From Cohnella endophytica (GTDB taxonomy: Bacteria; Bacillota; Bacilli; Paenibacillales; Paenibacillaceae): a stretch of 64,000 nt of DNA. The DNA is taken from positions 434,001 through 498,000 of the forward strand of contig NZ_RBZM01000006.1 in assembly GCF_003628305.1 (NCBI RefSeq), in the 5' to 3' direction. Within the stretch, counting starts at the first letter, position 1. Each line of letters starts with the position of its first letter. The notes under the pieces were generated by a model. The model did no database searches, was not told the origin of the DNA, and was given only the letters and a program-made list of their open reading frames with translations. Of the stretch, positions 1 through 8,308 are shown one piece after another. Made by a program: the position numbers and the translations under genes.

Positions 1-1
1 C

Positions 2-388
2 AATATTAAGAACACGGGAACGACCGCCGTCAGCTTGAGCAACCTGAAGCTGCGCTATTACTTCACGAAAGACACCAATTCCAGCCTGAACTTTTACTGC
101 GACTATGCGCAAGTCGGAACGAGCAACGTCAGCGGCGCGTTCGTTACGATCAATCCGGCAAAAACCGGAGCGGACACGTATTTGGAAATTTCGTTTAACG
201 CCGCGGCAGGATCGATCGCTGCAGGCGGGCAAAGCGGAGACATTCAAGTCCGTGCGGCCAAAGCGGATTGGTCGAACTTTAATGAAAACGATGATTATTC
301 CTTCGACGGCACGAAAACTTCCTACGCGGACTGGAACAAAGTAACGGTTTATCAGAACGGCACGCTCGCATGGGGAATCGAACCTTAA
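2..388 (+). CDS. C-terminal CBM3 of a secreted cellulase (5' end outside window)
   Basis: The reading frame is open from the first bases of the window to a TAA at 386-388, so this is the end of a gene that begins upstream. The visible 128 residues are the second part of a family 3 carbohydrate-binding module, which binds crystalline cellulose. They are nearly identical to the CBM3 modules ending the next two genes, including the stretches [29 protein letters not shown] and NENDDYSFDGTK. The TTG at 35 is not a credible start because the homology continues upstream of it. The missing part is probably a glycoside hydrolase catalytic domain, since it heads a tandem cellulase cluster. Which GH family cannot be told from here. 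Confidence 0.9.
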   Translation, partial: NIKNTGTTAVSLSNLKLRYYFTKDTNSSLNFYCDYAQVGTSNVSGAFVTINPAKTGADTYLEISFNAAAGSIAAGGQSGDIQVRAAKADWSNFNENDDYSFDGTKTSYADWNKVTVYQNGTLAWGIEP

Positions 389-424
389 ATCTTATCGAAC
401 AAAATCCAAAGGAGCTGAGTACAA

Positions 425-3403
425 ATGGCAACGGCTTTAACGAAACGTTCCACGATGCTTTTGGTCATTCTCGCGCTAGTGTTGAGCAGTTTCATATCTG
501 TAGGGATTAAGAGCGCTTCTGCCGAATCGCATGTCGACAATCCGTTCGCGGGAGCGACGGCCTACGTGAATCCCGACTATGCGGCGTTAATCGATACGTC
601 GATCGCACAAGTCAGCGACAGCAACCTGATCGCGAAAATGCAGACGGTCAAAACTTATCCGACGGCCGTCTGGCTTGACCGCATCGTGGCCATTGCCGGC
701 GGCGCCGCCAACGGAGGCCGCAAGAGCCTGGCGCAGACCCTCGACGCCGTGCTCGCGCAGAAGCAAGGAAACACGCCGATTACGGTAACGTTCGTTATTT
801 ATGATTTGCCGGGTCGCGACTGTCACGCTTTGGCGTCGAATGGAGAGCTGCCGTTGACGGCGGCGGGTTTGCAAACTTACAAAACCCAGTACATCGACCC
901 GATCGCCGCGGTGTTCGCCGATACGAAATACCAGAACATTCGGATTGTCACGGTTATCGAGCCGGACTCCCTGCCTAACCTCGTGACGAACTTGAGCGAC
1001 CAACGTTGCGCTCAAGCGAATTCCACGAACATTTACCGGGATGCAACCCGTTATGCGCTCGATAAATTGCACGCGATTCCGAATGTCTACACCTATATGG
1101 ACATCGGCCACTCCGGATGGCTCGGTTGGGATTCCAACCGTCAACCAACTATCGATCTGTTCACCACTGTCGTGGGTGGAACCTCGGCAGGACTCGCAAG
1201 CGTAGACGGTTTTATCAGCGACACGGCTAACACTACGCCGCTGGAGGAACCGAACTTGCCGAATCCGGATCTGACGATTAACGGGGCTCAACTAAAGTCG
1301 GCGAAATATTACGAATGGAACCCGTACTTCGACGAAGCGGACTTCACGGCGGCATTGTATAGCGGGTTCGTTGCGAAAGGCTGGCCGGCCAGCATCGGAT
1401 TCCTCGTTGATACCTCTCGCAACGGCTGGGGCGGCCCGAACCGGCCGACTGGCGCGAGCGGCACGACCGTCGACGCCTATGCGGATTCGGGCCGTATCGA
1501 TAAACGCCTCCACCGCGGAAATTGGTGTAATCCAAGCGGAGCGGGCATGGGCCAACCGCCTCAAGCTTCGCCGGCTGGTTATGCGGCATCGCATCTTGAT
1601 GCGTTCGTATGGGTGAAGCCGCCAGGCGAGTCGGATGGGGCCAGCTCGGAAATCGCGAACGACGAGGGCAAAGGCTTCGACAGAATGTGCGACCCGACCT
1701 ACACGAATGCAAACGGCACGTTGACGGGCGCTTTACCGAACGCTCCGGTATCGGGCCACTGGTTCCATAGCCAGTTCGTCCAACTCGTGCAGAATGCCTA
1801 CCCGGTTATCCCTGGAGGCACGGTGACTGTACCCGCGGCTCCGACGGGCTTAACGGCAACGGCAGGCAACGCGCAAGTCGCGCTAAGCTGGACGGCGTCG
1901 AGCGGTGCGACGAGCTACACGGTCAAACGCGCGACGACAAGCGGCGGGCCGTACACGAACGTAGCGACGGGCGTCACGGCAACGAGCTATACGAATACGG
2001 GACTGACGAACGGTACGACGTATTATTATGTGGTCAGCGCGTCGAACAGCGCGGGCGCAAGCGCCAATTCTACCCAAGCGAGCGCGACGCCGACCGCAGG
2101 GGTAACGATACCTGCAGCCCCGACGGGCTTAACCGCAACGGCGGGCAACGCACAAGTGGCACTAAGCTGGACGGCGTCGAGCGGCGCGACGAGCTATACG
2201 GTCAAACGCGCGACGACAAGCGGCGGGCCGTACACGAACGTGGCGACAGGCGTCACGGCAACGAGCTATACGAATACGGGACTGACGAACGGCACGACGT
2301 ATTATTACGTGGTCAGCGCGTCGAATAGCGCGGGCGAAAGCGCCAATTCCACGCAAGCGAGCGCGACTCCAAGCACAGGCGTAACGATACCCGCGGCTCC
2401 GACGGGCTTAACCGCAACGGCGGGCAACGCGCAAGTCGCGCTAAGCTGGACGGCGTCGAGCGGCGCGACCAGCTACACGGTCAAACGCGCAACGACGAGC
2501 GGAGGACCGTACACGAACGTGGCGACGGGCGTCACGGCAACGAGCTATACGAATACGGGACTGACGAACGGCACGACGTATTATTACGTGGTCAGCGCGT
2601 CGAATAGCGCGGGCGAAAGCACCAATTCCACGCAAGCGAGCGCGACGCCAAGCACAGGGGTAACAATACCCGCAGCTCCGACGGGCTTAACCGCAACGGC
2701 GGGCAATGCGCAAGCCGCGCTAAGCTGGACGGCGTCGAGCGGCGCTACCAGCTACACGGTCAAACGCGCGACGACGAGCGGAGGACCGTACACGAACGTG
2801 GCGGCGGGCGTCACGGCAACGAGCTATACGAACACGGGGCTGACGAACGGCACGACGTATTATTACGTGGTCAGCGCGTCGAATAGCGCGGGGGAAAGCG
2901 CCAATTCCACGCAAGCAAGTGCGACGCCAAGCGCAGGTAGCGGCACGAGCAGTCTTGTCGTACAGTACAAAGCAGGTAATACCAATGCGACTGATAACCA
3001 ACTCGGACCGCATTTCAACATCAAGAACACCGGCACGACCGCGGTTAGTCTGAGCAACGTAAAGCTGCGCTACTATTTTACGAAAGACACGAACTCCAGC
3101 TTGAATTTCTACTGCGACTATGCGCAAGTCGGAACGAGCAACATTAGCGGCGCGTTCGTAACGATTAGCCCGGCGAAAACCGGCGCGGACACGTATTTGG
3201 AAATTTCGTTTAACGCCGCGGCAGGATCGATCGCGGCGGGCGGGCAAAGCGGCGACATTCAAGTCCGCGTCGCCAAAACCGACTGGTCGAACTTTAACGA
3301 GAACGATGACTATTCCTTCGACGGCACGAAAGCGGCTTACGTGGATTGGAACAAAGCAACGCTCTTCTTGAACGGCACGCTTGCATGGGGTATCGAGCCT
3401 TAA
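425..3403 (+). CDS. GH6 cellulase with four Fn3 repeats and CBM3 (probable cellobiohydrolase)
   Basis: A secreted 992-residue enzyme. A signal peptide (about residues 1-33, ending SASA) is followed by a glycoside hydrolase family 6 catalytic domain (about 40-455), four fibronectin type III domains (about 469-840) and a C-terminal CBM3 (about 842-992). Both GH6 signatures are visible: YDLPGRDC...ASNGE (Asp132 region) and VIEPDSLPN, with Asp181 the expected catalytic acid. The catalytic domain of roughly 415 residues is longer than GH6 endoglucanases and closer to bacterial exo-acting enzymes such as Cel6B/CbhA, so cellobiohydrolase is preferred; this is inference from length. ATG 425 has AAAGGAG upstream. 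The gene sits 36 bp after the preceding cellulase and is followed by a hairpin and the GH5 gene. The Fn3 units are almost identical at DNA level. Confidence 0.93.
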   Translation: MATALTKRSTMLLVILALVLSSFISVGIKSASAESHVDNPFAGATAYVNPDYAALIDTSIAQVSDSNLIAKMQTVKTYPTAVWLDRIVAIAGGAANGGRKSLAQTLDAVLAQKQGNTPITVTFVIYDLPGRDCHALASNGELPLTAAGLQTYKTQYIDPIAAVFADTKYQNIRIVTVIEPDSLPNLVTNLSDQRCAQANSTNIYRDATRYALDKLHAIPNVYTYMDIGHSGWLGWDSNRQPTIDLFTTVVGGTSAGLASVDGFISDTANTTPLEEPNLPNPDLTINGAQLKSAKYYEWNPYFDEADFTAALYSGFVAKGWPASIGFLVDTSRNGWGGPNRPTGASGTTVDAYADSGRIDKRLHRGNWCNPSGAGMGQPPQASPAGYAASHLDAFVWVKPPGESDGASSEIANDEGKGFDRMCDPTYTNANGTLTGALPNAPVSGHWFHSQFVQLVQNAYPVIPGGTVTVPAAPTGLTATAGNAQVALSWTASSGATSYTVKRATTSGGPYTNVATGVTATSYTNTGLTNGTTYYYVVSASNSAGASANSTQASATPTAGVTIPAAPTGLTATAGNAQVALSWTASSGATSYTVKRATTSGGPYTNVATGVTATSYTNTGLTNGTTYYYVVSASNSAGESANSTQASATPSTGVTIPAAPTGLTATAGNAQVALSWTASSGATSYTVKRATTSGGPYTNVATGVTATSYTNTGLTNGTTYYYVVSASNSAGESTNSTQASATPSTGVTIPAAPTGLTATAGNAQAALSWTASSGATSYTVKRATTSGGPYTNVAAGVTATSYTNTGLTNGTTYYYVVSASNSAGESANSTQASATPSAGSGTSSLVVQYKAGNTNATDNQLGPHFNIKNTGTTAVSLSNVKLRYYFTKDTNSSLNFYCDYAQVGTSNISGAFVTISPAKTGADTYLEISFNAAAGSIAAGGQSGDIQVRVAKTDWSNFNENDDYSFDGTKAAYVDWNKATLFLNGTLAWGIEP
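1829..2944 (+). repeat. Four tandem 279-bp Fn3-coding repeats
   Basis: Four head-to-tail units of 279 bp (93 codons) start at 1829, 2108, 2387 and 2666. Each encodes an Fn3 domain beginning (V/I)[15 protein letters not shown] and ending near QASATPS. The units differ by only scattered, mostly third-position changes. Two further units of the same length and sequence lie in the neighbouring GH5 gene. This points to recent unit duplication or gene conversion rather than old divergence. Confidence 0.9.
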
Positions 3404-3418
3404 AACGATCTAATAGGA

Positions 3419-3478
3419 GGGTTGATCGTTCCGATCGTTCCTGACCGTTCAGGACCGGGAGCGATCAACCCGCTTTTA
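3419..3478 (+). terminator. Hairpin between the GH6 and GH5 genes
   Basis: Perfect 10-bp outer arms (3419-3428 GGGTTGATCG with 3462-3471 CGATCAACCC) continue inward with partial pairing and are followed by a T-containing stretch (GCTTTTAGCTTTT). It lies 16 bp after the GH6 stop codon. It is a likely intrinsic or partial terminator, or an mRNA-stabilising hairpin, separating the two cellulase genes. Confidence 0.6.
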
Positions 3479-3507
3479 GCTTTTAAGCCAAGGGGAGGAA
3501 AACCGAT

Positions 3508-5538
3508 ATGTCTATCGAGCGCAATAAACGCTTCTATGCGACCTTGTTGATTCTGGCATTGGCCGTTGCCCTGCTGTTTCCGCTCGGCACGGGCAACAGT
3601 TACGCCGCAGGTCCCGTCGTTCCCGCATACGGACAAATCAAAGTCGTCGGCAACCAACTGGTCAGCCAAGCCGGAACGCCGATTCAATTAAAAGGCATGA
3701 GTTCCCATGGACTCCAGTATTACGGGAATTACGTGAATAAAAACAGCATTCAATGGCTTAGGGACGATTGGGATGCGTCTTTGTTCCGGGTAGCGATGTA
3801 TACGGCGGAAAACGGATATATCAGCAATCCTTCCTTGAAGGACAAAGTGAAGGAAGCCGTACAAGCGGCCATCGACCTTGGCATATACGTCATTATTGAC
3901 TGGCATATTTTATCGGATGGGGATCCGAACACCTATAAAACGCAGGCAAAAGCGTTTTTTCAAGAGATGGCCACGCTATACGGCTCTTATCCTAACGTCA
4001 TCTACGAAATATGCAACGAGCCGAACGGCGTGAGCTGGAGCGGCCAAATCAAACCTTACGCTCAGGAAATCATTCCGGCCATCCGGGCGATCGATCCCGA
4101 CAACATCATCATCGTCGGCACCGGCAATTGGAGCCAAGACGTGGACCAGGCCGCGGATAGCCCCCTGTCTTACAGCAACGTTATGTATTCCGTTCACTTC
4201 TATGCGGGAACGCACGGCCAATCGCTGCGCGATAAAGTAACGTATGCGCGCAATAAAGGCATCGCCATTTTCGCGACGGAGTGGGGAACGAGCAGCGCTT
4301 CGGGGGATGGCGGACCCTACCCGACGCAATCGACGGAATGGCTGAATTTCCTAGACAGCAACAAAATCAGTTGGGCCAACTGGTCGTTGTCCACTAAAGC
4401 CGAATCTTCGGCGGCGCTGCTCCCAAGCGCGAGCGTAAACGGCGGATGGACGTCTGCCCAATTAACGACGTCCGGGCAATATGTCCGTTCCAAAATGCTG
4501 GCGGGAAGCGGTACTCCGGTTCCGGCGGCGCCGACGAGCCTAACGGCAACGGCGGGCAACGCGCAAGTCGCCTTGAGCTGGACGGCGTCGAGCGGCGCGA
4601 CGAGCTACACGGTCAAACGCGCGACGACGAGCGGCGGACCGTACACGAACGTGGCGACTGGCGTAACGGCAACAAGCTATACGAATACGGGACTGACGAA
4701 CGGCACGACGTATTATTACGTCGTCAGCGCGTCGAACAGCGCGGGCGAAAGCGTGAACTCCACGCAAGCTAGCGCGACGCCGAGCGCAGGAGTAACGATA
4801 CCCGCAGCTCCGACGGGCTTAACCGCAACGGGGGGCAACGCGCAAGTCGCCTTGAGCTGGACGGCGTCGAGCGGCGCGACGAGCTACACGGTCAAACGCG
4901 CGACGACGAGCGGCGGTCCGTACACGAACGTGGCGACGGGCGTGACGACGACAAGTTATACGAATACGGGACTGACGAACGGCACGACGTATTATTACGT
5001 CGTCAGTGCTTCGAACAGCGCGGGTCAAAGCGCCAACTCCGCGCAATCGAGCGCGACGCCGAGCGCGGGCGGCGGCACCGGCACGGGCAGCCTTGTCGTG
5101 CAATACAAAGCCAACAACACGAACGCGACCGATAACCAGATCGGACCGCACTTCAATATCAAGAACACCGGCACGACCGCCGTCAGCTTAAGCAACTTAA
5201 AGCTGCGATACTACTTCACGAAGGACGGCACCCAAGCGCTGAATTACTACGTCGACTGGGCGCAGGCAGGCAGCGGCAACGTTAGCGCGATTTTCGCGAG
5301 CACTTCGGGAACAGGCGCGGACACCTATATGGAAGTCTCGTTTACGACCGCGGCCGGTTCGATCGCGGCAGGCGGACAAAGCGGCGAGATTCAAATGAGG
5401 ATCGCGAAAGCAGATTGGTCCAACTTCAATGAAGTCGGGGACTACTCGTTCGATCCTACGAAGACGGCCTTTGCCGACTGGAGCAAAGTGACGCTTTACC
5501 AGAACGGCACCCTCGTTTGGGGAACGGAGCCGTCATAA
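3508..5538 (+). CDS. GH5 endoglucanase with two Fn3 repeats and CBM3
   Basis: A secreted endo-beta-1,4-glucanase of 676 residues. A signal peptide (about 1-34, NSYAA) precedes a GH5 catalytic domain of the Cel5A/subfamily-2 type (about 40-330), two Fn3 domains (from residues 338 and 431) and a CBM3 (about 526-676). The GH5 signature [11 protein letters not shown] carries the acid/base Glu171, and FATEWGTS carries the nucleophile Glu258. [11 protein letters not shown] supplies substrate-binding residues. ATG 3508 is preceded by GGGGAGG. It is the third CBM3 cellulase in a row on the same strand. Together with the GH6 enzyme it would give endo/exo synergy on crystalline cellulose outside the cell. 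The subfamily is inferred from motif similarity. Confidence 0.94.
   Translation: MSIERNKRFYATLLILALAVALLFPLGTGNSYAAGPVVPAYGQIKVVGNQLVSQAGTPIQLKGMSSHGLQYYGNYVNKNSIQWLRDDWDASLFRVAMYTAENGYISNPSLKDKVKEAVQAAIDLGIYVIIDWHILSDGDPNTYKTQAKAFFQEMATLYGSYPNVIYEICNEPNGVSWSGQIKPYAQEIIPAIRAIDPDNIIIVGTGNWSQDVDQAADSPLSYSNVMYSVHFYAGTHGQSLRDKVTYARNKGIAIFATEWGTSSASGDGGPYPTQSTEWLNFLDSNKISWANWSLSTKAESSAALLPSASVNGGWTSAQLTTSGQYVRSKMLAGSGTPVPAAPTSLTATAGNAQVALSWTASSGATSYTVKRATTSGGPYTNVATGVTATSYTNTGLTNGTTYYYVVSASNSAGESVNSTQASATPSAGVTIPAAPTGLTATGGNAQVALSWTASSGATSYTVKRATTSGGPYTNVATGVTTTSYTNTGLTNGTTYYYVVSASNSAGQSANSAQSSATPSAGGGTGTGSLVVQYKANNTNATDNQIGPHFNIKNTGTTAVSLSNLKLRYYFTKDGTQALNYYVDWAQAGSGNVSAIFASTSGTGADTYMEVSFTTAAGSIAAGGQSGEIQMRIAKADWSNFNEVGDYSFDPTKTAFADWSKVTLYQNGTLVWGTEPS
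4519..5077 (+). repeat. Two tandem 279-bp Fn3-coding repeats
   Basis: Units start at 4519 and 4798, exactly 279 bp apart, and match the four units in the GH6 gene at both DNA and protein level. They link the catalytic domain to CBM3. The same repeat in two neighbouring genes offers a substrate for recombination that would delete or fuse the cellulase genes. Confidence 0.88.
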
Positions 5539-5699
5539 TCGCGAGCCGAGGTTGATGAAGTCACATTAGTGTTAGGCAGGTCATCGGAGTAGCTAGATGA
5601 AGCGAATCCTTTTATTGTATAATTGTTATATAAATCGGAAATGAGGGGTGAGGAGTCGCGGGGCTTGGGGTGAAACGGCCGCTTCGAAGGGGTGAACGG

Positions 5700-6440
5700 A
5701 TGGATAATGGGAAAACGGAATACAGCAGTTGGATATTGCCTATTCGGATTTCGGTAAGAAGATGGAGTATTCCATTACCCGAACATGAACGCAATTTGTT
5801 GGAGTATGCATTATGCAATGCGACCGATGAATTAATCAGGCATCCTTTGTCGGGAGCCACTGTGCGCATTAGGCACGGTGCGGCTGTTTTTCTGTTCGGA
5901 TTACCCGCGCAAAATCAGATTTTATCCGGAGTGGAGCATCGTTGCAGGCAACTGCGTAAATTCGCCAAAGCATCTCTGTATGCCGATGTCGATATCGATA
6001 TCGGAGAGACCGTACCCATGAAGGAGTTGGCGCTGGATAATCGGAATGAACCGGAAAACAAACAGCCGCAGTCGAACGATTTCGGGCGATTGCTGCACAT
6101 GCGGCAAGATCGACATTCGGACGACGCGATTATTCGGCAAGTTTTCGACTACATCGAAGAGAATTTGTTGGACCAGCTGTCCCGCGAGAAAATCGCGGAT
6201 TTCGTACATTTCCATCCCGCTTATTTGTCCCGATTTTTCCGTAAAAAAACCGGATTATCGCTATCCGAGTACATCGTTCAGCAACGAATCGAACGCGCCA
6301 AGGTAATGCTGACGCAATCGGAGTTGCGAATCGGCCACATCATGAACAACCTCGGTTACGACAACTTGTCCCATTTTACCCGAACGTTCAAGAAAATGAC
6401 GGGCTATACGCCTCTGCAATACCGTAAAATCATCCGCTGA
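5700..6440 (+). CDS. AraC-family transcriptional regulator
   Basis: A 246-residue protein with a C-terminal double helix-turn-helix of the AraC/XylS type. Features visible are IREKIADF-type first helix region (LSREKIADFVHFHPAYLSRFF), KKTGLSLSEYI, and the second-motif signature IGHIMNNLGYDNLSHFTRTFKK with TGYTPLQYRK at the end. The N-terminal 100-120 residues resemble the middle part of YesN-type response regulators, but no receiver domain is present. ATG 5700 is chosen over the in-frame GTG at 5670 because AAGGGGTG sits just upstream. It may control the adjacent cellulase genes, as AraC regulators often do in Paenibacillaceae; that is inference from position only. Confidence 0.85.
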   Translation: MDNGKTEYSSWILPIRISVRRWSIPLPEHERNLLEYALCNATDELIRHPLSGATVRIRHGAAVFLFGLPAQNQILSGVEHRCRQLRKFAKASLYADVDIDIGETVPMKELALDNRNEPENKQPQSNDFGRLLHMRQDRHSDDAIIRQVFDYIEENLLDQLSREKIADFVHFHPAYLSRFFRKKTGLSLSEYIVQQRIERAKVMLTQSELRIGHIMNNLGYDNLSHFTRTFKKMTGYTPLQYRKIIR

Positions 6441-6443
6441 ATG

Positions 6444-6487
6444 AAACAAGCATCACCTTCCACGCCAGTGGTCGGGGATGCTTGTTT
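6444..6487 (+). terminator. Bidirectional terminator hairpin
   Basis: Perfect 11-bp arms AAACAAGCATC (6444-6454) and GATGCTTGTTT (6477-6487) lie between the convergent AraC gene and the glycosyltransferase gene. The + strand continues T-rich (GTTTGTTGTTC). Likely terminates both genes. Confidence 0.6.
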
Positions 6488-6511
6488 GTTGTTCGGCAAT
6501 ACGAGTCTTGC

Positions 6512-7627
6512 TTAATCCATTAAAGCCAATACGGCTTCCGAGCACTTGGCGGGATGGTATTCGGCGTTGCGAAGAGCGAGCAGAGCGTCGCGATGCTGGT
6601 CGGCGGCGTACGGCTCTTGAATTAGCCGGAACCAACGGTCGATCGTCTCCGTGTTCGTCATTAGCTCGCCGAAGCCGTGAGTGACGAAGTACTCGGCGTT
6701 CTCTTCTTCTTGACCCGGGATCGGCTCGTAGAAGAGCATCGGAATGCCTTTGGCCATACCTTCCGTGCAGGTCATGCCGCCCGGCTTCGTAACGAGCAGA
6801 TCGGACACGTCCATCAGCTTGCTGATTTCCTTCGTGTATCCGATTACGTGCACGTTGGGGTGCTGGAAGCGCGGATCGGAGAGCAGCTTCTCCCGGGCTT
6901 TCTCGTTATTGCCCATGCATAGGATAAGTTGGACCTTCTCTGCATATCCTGCCATATATTCGACGAGCTCTTCGCCGTAGAGAAGTCCCCAACCGCCGCC
7001 CATAACGAGAACGGTCGGCATGTCTTTTAATTGGAATTGCGAGAGAGCTTCCGCCCGATCGTGCGGGTGCCAGAAATTCGGATGCACGGGAATTCCGGTC
7101 ACTTCTATGGAAGTAGGAGGTACGCCTCGCGCGATCAATTTGTTCCGAACCGCAGGGGTGCTGACCAAATAAGTATTGACCTCGGGGTTCGTCCAAGTCG
7201 CGTGAGCGTCGTAATCCGTTATAAGCGTATACAAAGGGACATCCAGGCCTAACCTTTTTAACCGGCTGACGACGGCGTTAGGAATCGGATGCGTGCAGAC
7301 GATGGAGTCCGGCTTCAACTGACGGACGACGTCGGATACTTGATTGTAGAACAGTCGGTGCAACGCGAATTGCGTAACTCGGTTTAAAGATTTATGATAG
7401 CCGCTGCGGTACATCTTACCGACCAGCTTGGGCTGTTTGCTCACGGTCTTGCGATAAGCGGACAAAATCAGCGGGCCGATGATGGGATTCAGGAAGGTGC
7501 CCAGTTCGATGACGCGCGTCTGAATTCGCGGCGAAAGCTGGCGCAGCCCGACTGCGAGCGCATATGCGGCTTGCGTATGTCCGGTACCGAAACCTTCGGA
7601 AAGCAGCAGAACTCGTTTTTTACGCAT
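6512..7627 (-). CDS. GT28 diacylglycerol glucosyltransferase (UgtP/MGDG synthase family)
   Basis: A 371-residue glycosyltransferase of the MGDG synthase/UgtP family. The N-terminal motif LSEGFGTGHTQAA matches the acceptor-binding loop of these enzymes. VLVMGGGWG and TKPGGMTCTEGMAKGIPMLF, followed by PIPGQEEENAEYF, match the GT28 nucleotide-sugar-binding half. In Bacillus the relative UgtP transfers glucose from UDP-glucose to diacylglycerol at the inner membrane face, giving glycolipids that anchor lipoteichoic acid. ATG at 7627 has GGAGG upstream on the minus strand. Some Paenibacillaceae genomes have several paralogues with uncertain acceptors, so the lipid substrate is inferred. Confidence 0.85.
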   Translation of the reverse strand: MRKKRVLLLSEGFGTGHTQAAYALAVGLRQLSPRIQTRVIELGTFLNPIIGPLILSAYRKTVSKQPKLVGKMYRSGYHKSLNRVTQFALHRLFYNQVSDVVRQLKPDSIVCTHPIPNAVVSRLKRLGLDVPLYTLITDYDAHATWTNPEVNTYLVSTPAVRNKLIARGVPPTSIEVTGIPVHPNFWHPHDRAEALSQFQLKDMPTVLVMGGGWGLLYGEELVEYMAGYAEKVQLILCMGNNEKAREKLLSDPRFQHPNVHVIGYTKEISKLMDVSDLLVTKPGGMTCTEGMAKGIPMLFYEPIPGQEEENAEYFVTHGFGELMTNTETIDRWFRLIQEPYAADQHRDALLALRNAEYHPAKCSEAVLALMD

Positions 7628-7730
7628 AAGAAATAATCCTCCACTTTACCTACTTCCATATTACGCTGAAGCGGGTTCAGTAACAAGTGGTACAATGATA
7701 AGAAACAAGCTTAAGGGGGAATTCTTTACA

Positions 7731-8111
7731 ATGGACCAAACCGGCGAAACGTCGCAAATTGTGAAAATAAGCTATAAAACGGGGAATTATGTCGGAGAAG
7801 CGATCGATCGCGACGAGCGCAGAGTTCTCGTGAAAGTGTTGGCCGTCCTTCAACACCCGACGCAGGGAGACTTGCATAGCTCCTACGAACCGGACGTAGC
7901 TCTCTTCCATGAGAGAAAGGCATTATCCTATACCGAGAAAGTATGGGTGCCGGCTCAGACCGCGCAGCCTTATACTGGCGCGATTCCGGATTATAGGGAC
8001 TCTCTGCGTACGGCGCTCGGCATCGAGATGGAGCGAATCGACCGCATGAAACGTTGGGCAGAGCTGTGCTTGGAGAAGCTGGAAATCGTACGACAAGACT
8101 ACGGAATGTGA
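7731..8111 (+). CDS. kapB: KapB-like kinase-associated protein
   Basis: A 126-residue protein matching kinase-associated lipoprotein B of Bacillus, a small protein reported to influence KinB-dependent entry into the Spo0A phosphorelay. Recognisable segments are KISYKTGNYVGE, VLQHPTQGDLHSSYEPDV, FHERKALSYTEKVWVP and GAIPDYRDSLRTALG. ATG 7731 is preferred over the ATG at 7695 because AAGGGGGA lies ten bases upstream. No signal peptide or membrane segment is visible. A terminator hairpin follows at 8155. No kinB neighbour is present. Recognition is from memory of the family sequence. Confidence 0.8.
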   Translation: MDQTGETSQIVKISYKTGNYVGEAIDRDERRVLVKVLAVLQHPTQGDLHSSYEPDVALFHERKALSYTEKVWVPAQTAQPYTGAIPDYRDSLRTALGIEMERIDRMKRWAELCLEKLEIVRQDYGM

Positions 8112-8154
8112 ACCGCCACTAAAGTCCCGTTTTTTCGTCATCGATATGTCGAAT

Positions 8155-8196
8155 GAAGCCGTCCCTGTAGTCAACTTGACCTAGGGGTGGCTTTTT
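8155..8196 (+). terminator. Terminator downstream of kapB
   Basis: An interrupted hairpin in which AAGCC, CCCT and GTCAA pair with TTGAC, AGGG and GGCTT, closing with a run of six T (about 8191-8196). It lies 44 bp beyond the kapB stop codon. Confidence 0.6.
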
Positions 8197-8308
8197 TGCG
8201 CGTGAAATTCGGGAAATTCCGTTTTCCATCTTCAGGAATCGGTCGAGATAGCCGTTATAAAGGTAGAGTACCGCAATGAATACATGCCTATGGAGGAACT
8301 GCTTAACA

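Noticed and set aside
1829-2944. Regular repeats considered as a possible CRISPR array
   Set aside because: Units are 279 bp, in frame, without spacers, and encode Fn3 domains.
5618-5623. TATAAT upstream of the AraC-type gene as a promoter
   Set aside because: No acceptable -35 hexamer at 16-18 bp; not reported as a promoter.
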